Shown: one piece after another, positions 11,201 to 23,200 of the stretch
Numbering within the stretch: the first letter of the stretch is position 1
Layout of the letters: each line of letters opens with the position of its first letter
Origin: Arbacia lixula
Lineage: Eukaryota > Echinodermata > Echinoidea > Arbacioida > Arbaciidae
NCBI GenBank assembly: GCA_963669155.1
Contig: OZ022597.1
Location: 5,115,965-5,179,964, forward strand
Direction of reading: 5' to 3'
Length of the DNA: 64,000 nucleotides
Program-made: the position numbers and the translations under genes
Notes under the pieces: model-generated
Told to the model about the DNA's origin: nothing
Seen by the model: only the letters and a program-made list of their open reading frames with translations
Databases searched by the model: none

Positions 11201-14200
11201 TTATTTATGGTGACTTTCCTCTTGTAAGACATTGCTTAACCCTTTGACTCTAGCGTTAAGCTGTGGTATTCATCGTTACTTTTCTCTTTTAAGAGATTGT
11301 TTAACCCTTTGACTCCCTTGTTTAGCTGTGGTATTCAGGGTAACTTTTCTCTTTTAGGACATTGTGTTACACTTTGACTCCACTGTAAAGCTGTGTTATT
11401 CATGGTTACTTTTCTCTTGTAAGACATGGCTTAACACTTTGACTCTACCGTTAAGCTGTGGTATTCATGGTAACTTTTCTCTTTTAAGACATTGTTTTAC
11501 GCTTTGACTCCGCTGTAAAGCTGTGGTATTCAGGGTTACTTTTCTCTTGTAAGTCATTGTTTCACCCTTTGACTCTACCGTTAAACTGTGGTATTCATGG
11601 TTACTTTCCTCTTTTAAGACATTGTTTAACCCTTTGACTCCACTGTTTAGCTATGTTATTCATGGGGACCTTTCTCTTTTGAGACAATGTTTAACCCATT
11701 GACTACACTGTTTAGCTGTGGTATTCAGGGTGACTTTCCTCTTGTAAGACATTGTTTAACCCTTTGACTCCACTGTTTAGCTATGTTATTCATGGTGACT
11801 TTTCTCTTTTGAGACAATGTTTAACCCATTGACTACACTGTTTAGCTGTGGTATTCAGGGTGACTTTCCTCTTGTAAGACATTGTTTAACCCTTTGACTC
11901 CTTTGTTTAGCTCTGTTATTTATGGTGACTTTCCTCTTGTAAGACATTGCTTAACCCTTTGACTCTAGCGTTAAGCTGTGGTATTCATCGTTACTTTTCT
12001 CTTTTAAGAGATTGTTTAACCCTTTGACTCCCTTGTTTAGCTGTGGTATTCAGGGTAACTTTTCTCTTTTAGGACATTGTGTTACACTTTGACTCCACTG
12101 TAAAGCTGTGTTATTCATGGTTACTTTTCTCTTGTAAGACATGGCTTAACACTTTGACTCTACCGTTAAGCTGTGGTATTCATGGTAACTTTTCTCTTTT
12201 AAGACATTGTTTTACGCTTTGACTCCGCTGTAAAGCTGTGGTATTCAGGGTTACTTTTCTCTTGTAAGTCATTGTTTCACCCTTTGACTCTACCGTTAAG
12301 CTGTGGTATTCAGGGTGACTTTCCTCTTGTAAGACATTGTTTAACCCTTTGACTCCACTGTTTAGCTATGTTATTCATGGGGACCTTTCTCTTTTGAGAC
12401 AATGTTTAACCCATTGACTACACTGTTTAGCTGTGGTATTCAGGGTGACTTTCCTCTTGTAAGACATTGTTTAACCCTTTGACTCCTTTGTTTAGCTCTG
12501 TTATTCATGGTGACTTTCCTCTTGTAAGACATTGTTTAACCCTTTGACTCCTTTGTTTAGCTCTGTTATTCATGGTGACTTTCCTCTTGTAAGACATTGC
12601 TTAACCCTTTGACTCCTTTGTTTAGCTCTGTTATTCATGGTGACTTTTCTCTTTTGAGACAATGTTTAACCCATTGACTACACTGTTTAGCTGTGGTATT
12701 CAGGGTGACTTTCCTCTTGTAAGACATTGTTTAACCCTTTGACTCCTTTGTTTAGCTCTGTTATTCATGGTGACTTTCCTCTTGTAAGACATTGTTTAAC
12801 CCTTTGACTCCTTTGTTTAGCTCTGTTATTCATGGTGACTTTCCTCTTGTAAAACATTGCTTAACCCTTTGACTACTTTGTTTAGCTCTGTTATTCATGG
12901 TGACTTTTCTGTTGTAAGACATTGTTTAACCCATTGACTCCACTGTTTAGCTGTGGTATTCAGGGTGACTTTCCTCTTGTAAGACATTGTTTAACCCTTT
13001 GACTCCTTTGTTTAGCTCTGTTATTCATGGTGACTTTCCTCTTGTAAAACATTGCTTAACCCTTTGACTACTTTGTTTAGCTCTGTTATTCATGGTGACT
13101 TTTCTGTTGTAAGACATTGTTTAACCCATTGACTCCACTGTTTAGCTGTGGTATTCAGGGTGACTTTCCTCTTGTAAGACATTGTTTAACCCATTGACTC
13201 CACTGTTTAAATGTGGTATTCAGGGTGACTTTCCTCTTGTAAGACATTGTTTAACCCTTTGATTCCACTGTTTAGCTGTGGGTATTCATGTTGACTCTCC
13301 TCCGATAAGACATTGTTTAACCTTTTTACTGCATTGATAGTACATTGTTTAGCTCTTTTATTTTTGGTGACTTTTCTCTTATAAGACATTTTTATGCCTC
13401 CGCCACGAAGTGGCATTATGTTTTCGGGTTGTCCGTCCGTCCGTACGTCCCGAATCCGTTTAGGCAATATCTCAAGAACCGTTAACCAGATTTGCTTCAA
13501 ACTTGGTGCATGTGTATATTGCATGAAACCAATGAAGTGTGTAAAATAGGGGTCAATTCTGATTGAGGTCAAAGGTCAATGAACTTTGTGAAAATTGCCC
13601 AAAATTGACCTTTTCACAGTAAAACTAAATCAGAGGATGCAATTCTCATGAAACATGGTACACAGATGGATCACTACTTGGGAATAGACTGGTGACATTT
13701 TGGAGAAAATTCCTGAAAGTACAGAGGTCAAAGGTCAATGAATTTTGCCAAATTTGGGTATAAACTGCCCCAAGTTTTATATTTTTCACCATAAAACCAA
13801 ATCCCAATATGCAATTCTCATGAAACGTGGTACTTAGATGGATCACTACTTGGGGATAGACTGGTGACATTTTTTGGTGAAATTCCTGGAAGGCCAGAGG
13901 TCAAAGATCAATGAACTTTGCAACAATTTGCTAAAAATTGGTCCCAAATTGATATTTTTCACATTAAACCCAAATTCAATGGTGCAATTCTAGCGAAACA
14001 TGGTACAGAGATGTATCACTTCATGAAGGTAGATTAATGAAAGTTTGGGTAAAATTCCTGAAAGGTCAAAGGTTAATGAACTTTGCCAAAAATTAGCTAA
14101 AAATTGAGCCCAAAGTGATATTTTTCAAAATAAATAAAGATCCAATTGTGCAATACCAACCAAACATGGTGCAAAGATGGATCACTACTTGGGGGTAGAC

Positions 14201-17200
14201 TGATGATATTTTTGGTGAAATTTCTCGAAGGTCAGAGGTCAAATGTCAATGAACTTTGCCAAAATTGGCCAAAAACTGGCCAAAAATTTGATATTTTTCA
14301 CATTGAATACAAATCTAATGGTTCAATTTAAACTAAACATGGTACAGAGATGTATCACTTCATGGTCAAAGGTCAATGAACTTAACCACAAAATTGGCTA
14401 ATTTGAAACAAACTTGATACAAGGATGGATTTAGATGGACTGATTAGATTGGAAGTCAAAAAAGTAAGAGGTGAAAGGTCAATTAACATTGCCAAACTTG
14501 GCTAAACATGGAAAAACAGAATATGATATTTTCTTTTCACAAAGGAATTAGATGGTTCATTGCCCACCAAACAGGTTTTCTGAAAATGAATATAAATAGA
14601 GCTCGCAAAGAGGCGGAGGCATATTTATCGACTGCGCGGCAGTCGAATTGCTCTAGTTTAACCCTTTAACTGCTCTGCTTAGCTGTAGTATTCAGCCAGT
14701 GTGATTAACCTCTTGTGAGCAATTATTTAACCCTTTGACTCCACTGTTTAGATCTCTTATTCATGGTGATTTTCCTCTTGTAAGACATTGTTTAACCCTT
14801 TGACTTCACTGTTTATATGTGATATTGACTGCATTGATTGTAAAAATAGGGGTCAATTCTGAAAGGTCAGACATCAAAGGTCAATGAACTTTGCCAAAAT
14901 TGGCTAAAACTTGCCCCTAAATTAATATTTTACATCAATTAAAACCAAGTATGGTACTGAGATGTATCACTTCATGGAGGTAGACTAGTGAAAGCTTGGG
15001 TAAAATTCCTGAATGGTCAAAGGTCAATGAGCTTCATTTAAAGTTGGCTAATTTAAACAAACTTGATACAAGGATGGATTTAGACAGACTGATTAGATTG
15101 GAAGTCAAAGAAGTAAGAAGTCAAAGGTCAATGAACATTGCTAAACTTGGCTTAACATCGGAAAACAATATGATATTTTCATTTCACATAGGAATTCAAT
15201 GCTACATTGCCCACCAAACATACAATTTTTCTTAGAATAAATCTAAATGGAGCTAGCAAAGAGGCGTGGCAGTCGAATTGCTCTGGTTTATATTTCGTTT
15301 TAATTTTGGAAAAACAGATACTATTGTTACTTCTGATATACAATTAATTAGTTACAGTTCGTTCCAAAATTAATAGGCCTAATCAATATATTAATCTGCC
15401 TGATGCAATTTTGTTTGTTGTCATTTCGCTCAAATAATGCAAATTCTGTATTGATGTTCATTTGTTACGGAAATGTACATGTTATTTGTCTATATTTATG
15501 TCAACCATGTTGTCTAAAATGTCAAAATGTACACACCCAGGCCCCCTGGTAGAACAGCGTGTAACTACTGAAGGGGCTGCCCTGGGTAAATAGACTAATA
15601 CATAAAAAGATAACATTTTAAATACTGATAAATGAAATTGGACAATAAATATTGCCATCCCTTCATCTTTTCCTTCTGTAGAGTGCGTGACATCCACATG
15701 CCTGACTACCCCGCCATGGTTTCCATCAGCCACACCCACAACCACGCCACCAAGAGCGAGTATGCTCTCCGCTTCCGGACCGTGGACCGGACTGTGGATG
15801 ACCTCTACACAGCGCTCTTCAAGGCAGGCCACAGCGCCCTAACAGCCCATAGTTTTGTACAGTGGAAACGTTGGGCGGAGCATGGGTCTGAGTACGAAGC
15901 AAAGGCCCTGGATCGAGCCTACAACCCTGACATGGCATACGTTTACAGGTAGGGAGAAATCCAGAGTTAATGCTTAGCCTGTGGGAACCAGTTGGTCCTT
16001 GTGTCACGGGGATAGTTCACCCTGAAGATAAGTTGGTTTCAATAAAGAAAGAATCATGAAAGAAGCATATAAGTGAAGGTTTGACAAAATTCCCTCAAAG
16101 GATAAGAAAGTTATGATCATTTGAAATTTAAATTTTGTGACGTCACATGCGAGGTGACGTCCCATATCTTGTGTACAGTATAATTACATAAATTTTCATC
16201 ACACCTTCACTAATATCTTTCTTTCATGTGTCTGCTTCAATTAAAACCAACTTAATTTCAGAGTGCACTATCCCTCTAAGGTTATGGGAAGGAAATAATC
16301 CAGAGGTCAACACGTAGATTTCCAGAAATTAAACTTGAGTTTACATTTCTGTACAGCCTTGATTGAAGCATTGGCTTAATTCCTTCATTATCATATTTTC
16401 CATACAAAGCAAACTTGCATTCATATAATGAAGTAGTGAAATGCTTTAATGAGATTTACAATACTGATAATGATTAAATTACAGTGATATAAAAGTATTT
16501 CTGTTCAAAGTATTTAGAAAAAGAAACATGATGAAGATGGTTTTATGTGTACAGGTTGATTTCCAGAGTGTGTGTGTGTGTGTGGTGACCCCATCAATCT
16601 TTAGCATCCTTTCAAGTTTATGTGCACATTAGGTATGACAGGACCTTGGGGAGTCAAATTATATTTGTTGAGATAAGATTTTCATAGCAAATAATTCTTG
16701 TGCAGCTTTCCTTCTAATGATGAGAGATCGCTAGTCTGGTATGTTTGTTTTACTGTAACATACACAAATGTGTGTCTGCCATTTGAAACAGGATCTTCTA
16801 CCGGATGATGAGAGAGCGCAGGCCTCACACGATGAAGCCTCGCAAGAAGAAGAAGAAGCTGGGGGATGACAGTTTATCAGAACCTCCTACCCCTCTTGCC
16901 ATGGGTGCCGCCACTACCACCACCACCGGTGCAGGCACGCCTGGGCTAGGGGGGCTGCGGTCAAGGGTCATGGTGAACGGCTTTGGGTCAGAGGTCATAC
17001 TTGAGGGAGATGAGGGGGGTGGGGATGCATCACCTCAGGGGAGGACAAGACTTGGAGCTCCGGGTGAGTCGACCAGACTGAATGCTGCTTTAAGGGGCAG
17101 AGGGGGTATTCTGAAACACTACCAGAGATACATTCTCAATTCATCTTTAAAAGGGAGGGGGGGGGGGGGGTCTGAAAATCCTTGGAATTCATTAATTGCT

Positions 17201-20200
17201 TATTCTAAGTATTTTATGGTGTCAAAAGACATAAAACTAACTTTTTGAAATGTATTTTGTGGAAGTGAAAAATATGATTAACACATCCTATTGAGTATGT
17301 TTCAGAGTGTTGTCATTTATTGTGAATGCTTTGTCTTTCTGTGCTTGATAGATGACATGGCAGTGCATGGCAACCTACTGAAGCAAGGCACTTCCATGAC
17401 CTTCATGGATGCATCCTCAGTAATAGACAGCTCAGGAATCCTTGGAGATACTGCCCTCCTGGAAAACTCTGACCTCGGCTCAAAGTCCCTGATGGACAGA
17501 GAAGAGATAGAGGTAGAGGAGGCAGACAGAGACTTCTTCGCACACGGTTTCAAGACGCGGATCGCCGGGACCAACCGCAAGCGGAGAAACACCGTCAACC
17601 TCAAGGAATTGTATGAGGATCTCGAGCAGCTGGTTTCGAAGCACGTGAATGAGACGCAGCCAGCGCATGCGCATCTCGCGAGGATCACAGGTAACCGTGA
17701 CGATATGATTATTGCGATTTGTACGCCGCTAATGAGGCGTGCGCATACGGAGACAACAATTGGAGGCGACATATGCATCCTGGACGGTACCTTCCAGAGC
17801 TTTGGGCAGGTCATGTGCTATGTGGTGTCCTTCATGGTGCCGTGCCCTGCTGGGGGAATGCCGCTAGGGTTCCTGGTCCTGTCCTCCTTAGACCAAGTCT
17901 TCATCACGCAGGGACTGGAGCTTTTCAAGATGCTCATCCCAGACGATGCCTTTGGGGGGCGTGGCCGGGATGGCCCCGCCCACTTCCTGACAGATGAAGA
18001 CCACTTTAAGGCGAATATCGTCCAGGCGACGTTCCCCAGCTCCAACGTCCTGATCAGTCCCTACCACTTGATTCTGATGGCGTGGCGGTGGATGGTGGAT
18101 CCTAAGCGACGCATCGACCTGAGTGACCAAATGGCTCTCCTGGACATTGTCAAGGAGCTGACCAGCTGCCAGACCGCAGAGGAGATCCAGACCATTCATC
18201 TCAAGATTCTGGGAAGTGACATCAATGACATGTGAGTGATTGTATGAGAGGAAGGATTGATAAGTGGAAGGATGGATGGCTGCAGTAAGAAATTTATAGG
18301 GCACATGGCGATTTAGCCCCTGCAAAGCAAGAGAACCAACACAAAGGCTGTGAAATTGTATTGTGGGATTATGGTTTATTGCATAATACTTCAGTACATT
18401 CGTTATATGCACCGTGAAAACAGTTTTTTTTTCATGGATGGATGGATGGATGGATGGATGGATGGATGAAAGGAGAATCAGAGCATTCACCTCAAGATTC
18501 TTGGCATGTGAGGGATGGAATAGATGGATAGGTCAACCTACATGTAGAGTACTTTGTCTTTTATTCATGGCTAAATGCACCCTAGCCCAGCTAGGATGTC
18601 CAAATTTTACATGGAACTAGAGTTGCTTAAGTGCGTCATATGTGAAATTTAAAGTTTATTTGTAACCTGTTGACTATTGTCTGTACAGCAGATTATGCGG
18701 GAGTCACATTGCTTAATATTAAAGTATAGAAGCAAGGCCAACAAATACACAGGCTCGGTAAAGAATAGGTTAATGCCAAACAACATCGTATTGATTGATT
18801 TTAAAGATAATTTTAATTTGTATTTACATGTATTGATTTCGATGTAAACAACATTTGGGCTGCCACTGTATGTATTTCGCAGTGTTTGTAGCTTTTGAAT
18901 GTTATTTTTATCATTTGAAATAACCATTATTTCATATCATATCAAAATTGTATTGATCGCAGCTACTAATCCTTTCATATTTGCAGGTACAGGGAGTTTG
19001 CGCCATTTGTGATTGAGAACATTGTGAATCGTTGGGCGGAGTGGCTCCTTCCAGTGGACCATCCAATCCACAGGGCCGGGGTTGGGAACGAGCCTTGGCA
19101 GAAGGTCATGAACTGTCTCAGGGACCGGGTCCTGATGAGGGGAAGACACTTCAACATCTTGCAGGTACGCCATTGATGGTCGTGAGGAGAAGGAGGAAGA
19201 TTTGAACACAGATGATGATGGTGACCAGTATTGTGATGTGAGAGGATAATGGTAGTGAGAATGATGGTAGTGATGACGAGGTTGATGAGGTGATGGGGTT
19301 GATGGTGATGATGAGGTTGATGAGGTGATGGGGTTGATGGTGATGATGAGGTTGATGAGGTGATGGGGTTGATGAGGTGATGGGGTTGATGAGGTGATGA
19401 CGAGGTTGATGAGGTGATGGGGTTGATGGTGATGATGAGGTTGATGAGGTGATGGGGTTGATGGTGATGATGAGGTTGATGAGGTGATGGGGTTGATGGT
19501 GATGATGAGGTTGATGAGGTGATGGGGTTGATGAGGTGATGGGGTTGATGAGGTGATGACGAGGTTGATGAGGTGATGGGGTTGATGGTGATGATGAGGT
19601 TGATGAGGTGATGGGGTTGATGGTGATGATAATGGTGATGAAGATTGTGTTAGTGATAATGATGACATTATAAATGACGATACTGATGACGATGTCAGTG
19701 CTAATAATGAGGGGCACAAGTGCTGTGGGTGGGCTAGAAACGGGGACCCAAGTTATCTCCAATCACAGTTCACAACCATGTGGAAGCAATCTTCATGCTC
19801 ATGGAGATGACATCAGTGCTAAATGATACAGATTGTGACCAATGACACCCTTCCATCATCCTTCACTTCCAGATGACTCACTTCCTCCTGCATGGCGTTG
19901 ACGAGGCTTACCGGCGGAATCTGGAGGAGGGGTGCAAGTCCGCCCCCCAGGACCTCTCCTTCGCTCCTGTCTTCCATGACCCATCCATCTCCAGGGCTGG
20001 CATCAAGCAGGTATCTGGTAGTGCTGTTTAGCCTGTTGCTCACATGTAGATCTTTGGACTCTGTGAAACCTTTAGGGTGTTTTACCATGATGTTCTTAAA
20101 TTACGCATGACATTACGCATGAATGGTGACCTGTTCTCGGTTGCAATATCAGCTAGAGTTGAAATCTGATCTTTATTGATTAAAATTTTAACAAGCGTCT

Positions 20201-23200
20201 GAATACAAAGTTCTTAATTTGTCAAATATGATTGGGATTTTAGGAAATACACTCCCACTACATTGACACAGGAACAGATTAGGATATCTCATTTCGCAAA
20301 AGAACAAGTCACCAGTTGTGTGTAAAGTTGTGCATAAGTTACGCATATCTTGGTGAAACACCCCCCAGGACCCTTAATCAATGGAGTGCCGTTCTCTCAT
20401 GACCATGCGTCCCATTCTTGTTTGATTTACAGCTATCAGGGAGGAATCACTTCAAGAGGATGAAATCATTAGAATCAAACAAAATCTGAAGCTCTGCCAG
20501 ATTAGGGCTTGAAATAATGACCACCACTCCCCATCACATTTGATATGGAGCCTCTTGCAACTTTTGTTGAAACAATTTAACTTTCATCTCTACAGCTCAG
20601 TCCCACTGAGTACCTGGTCAATGCCAAGAACAAGAGCCTGTTTGGGTCACTGACGGTCAATACAGAGCTGGGTCTGTGTTCATGCAATGCAGGCAAAGCA
20701 GGCTACCTGTGTGTGCATCTGGCTGCAGTCCACAAGTACTACAGCCTACCCAGCAATCTCAAGCAGCCCTTCCTCTCTCCACGTGAGCAGTACCAGATCT
20801 ACAAAGTCGCTACAGGTGGGTAAAACTTATAGATATCAAAACCTCTCCTTTCATTCATTCATTCATTCATTCATTCATTCATTCATGCATTCATGCATTC
20901 ATTCATTCATTCATTCATTCATTCATTCATTCATCCTCAGTCTTGAGCACTTCTTTCTGTCTCTACATGAGCAGTACCAGATCTACAAAGCAGCTACAGG
21001 TGGGCCCAACATATCATAGATATCAAAACCTCTCCTTTCATTCATTAATCCATCTACCCATTCATCCATCTATCTGCAATCTAAAACACTAGTTTCTGTC
21101 TGCACGCAAGCAGTACCAGATAATCAAGTGGCTACAAATTGAATCAATCTTGGAACAATGATAATATATGGCAGGCAATTAACTGATTAGATCTTTGGGT
21201 CATGTAGGTCAAAGGATTAAGGACACAGGCCAAGATCAAATCTTAAAATTTCACTTTTTACATGAAATATCAAGGAATATCAAACTGAACCAAATACAAT
21301 TGAAGGATGATATATGAGGCATACCAGTTGACTGCGAGCAATCAAATTTCTTTAGTTTGTTTTGTCAAAAGGAACCATTTCTACTGATGTTTTGCTTGTT
21401 TTCCCAAATTGATTGGAGTCTAATACTTTCTAGTCCAACAATGAAATGTTTTATGCAAAGATATGGCATGAATGAAAAAGGAAGAATACTCCTTGCTCAT
21501 GTAACCAGACCTCAACCAAATTGCAGAATTTCCCATCTGTATTTACCAATATGTTTCTGTTGTTTGTCAAGAGTAAGTGGAGTGAAAACTTCCTAAAGAT
21601 ACAATGAGATTATTGATGGAAAGCGAATAAGCGAAATGGCAGAATATTGGTTACTCACGCCACCTACATCAACCAGAAATGTGGAATTGCACAAATGTGC
21701 TGGTGAAGAACAGAAAACCAACATATTGATTTGATATTTACATCTCAAATGTGCCCAGTTCTGCAAGAAGGACTCTTGATATTTGTGAATAAACTAGCTT
21801 GTTGATACACCATGGTCATACTTTCCATTGACTACTAGAGTAAAGACATGTACTTGTTTCCGACATTATTCACTGCGATGAATCTAAAGATATTTCACAC
21901 AACAAAAATTGTTCTTATTTCTGCCATGAGTGGCAAAATGATGACAGGTGAATTGCTCGTGAATTGATGAGCTCATAATAGTTTCACAACTTTAAAATGG
22001 CTTAACATCTTCCTGATGTATAATTGTTTATTTCAGGAGAGAAGGTGATCCATGAACAGTTGACTGATACCATGCAGCAGCTAGCTGAGGTGGTAGAGGG
22101 GAACTTATGCACCCTCACCGACCCCATCAGACACTTCATCAGGCAGATGGAGCGTGCAGACTCTACCCAGACGCTGGCTACAGCGCTGGAGGGCTTCAGG
22201 GTGATGACCAGGGAGGAGGAGGAGCGAGAGGAGGAGGAGGAGCATAAAAGGGAAGAGGAGGAGAGAGGGAGGAGAAGGAGGAAGGAGGAGGAGGAGAAGG
22301 AGAGGAGGAGGGTGGAGGAGAGGGTGCGACAAGAGCTGGAGGAGAAGAGGAAGGAAGAGGAGGAACGATCAAGGAAAGCTGAAGAGGAGAAGAGGAGGAA
22401 AGAGGAGAGGAGAATGGAGGAAGAAGCCAGAAGAAGAAGAGGGAAGGATCGGAAGAAGCATGACATGTCTTGGCTGCTCTCTAAGAATGCACTCTTCATC
22501 ATGGAAAAGACATCTTCCAATGAAAAGGTTAGCAATTCATAAAAAGAGATAATAGATTCCTGTAAAACTATCTTGTGATCGGTCACCACAAAGCCATCAT
22601 GAGGTTGCCTGAATATCAATTTCATTGCTAGTTCACAGTGCTCTCACCTTGTTGACGTCCTTGTTTGCCTGTAACTTGTAAGAATAATCTTCTGTTATGT
22701 AGCGCTTTCCTCGTACAAAGTAGCATTCAAGGGGCTTAATTACCAGTATTACCCTGGCTTAAGCCAAGCAGCTGTATTTAGCAATAAAAGCTGGTTGATC
22801 TAATATGATAAATGATAATTACACAGTATCAAAAGTCAAATCGTCTGCATGTAGATGGTTATTTTTTTAGTCATCCTTTTTGTTTCTAAATTGTGAATTT
22901 CTTGAACCTTTTGTGTGCCAAAGAAAATGCAACTCTTTGGGATTTGTGTGCATTAATGATGCACTAATCTCCCCTTGGCACATGAAGAGTTCACTCATCT
23001 CTGCACTTGTGATTTTTGCAGAAGAGCCCAAGAAAGTTGAGGGAAGAATCTGCAGGGACTGGGCAGCGCACACCCATCATGACCCCAGGCAGAGCTGTGA
23101 CTCGTGGTGTCACACGTATGCTGTCAGCCAGCCCAGAAAGCCCAGCGGGAAAGCAGAAGAAGAGGAAACAAGGCAAAGCGAACCAGGACTCAAACCATTC

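Noticed and set aside
9606..13391. Possible CRISPR array
   Set aside because: The 65-bp units are contiguous and variable throughout, without repeat-spacer structure, in a eukaryotic intron.
18937..19762. Minus-strand ORFs of 203-260 codons rich in Ser-Pro-His-Gln
   Set aside because: They run across the GATGAGGTGATGGGGTT minisatellite and are antisense to a real exon. Composition artefacts.
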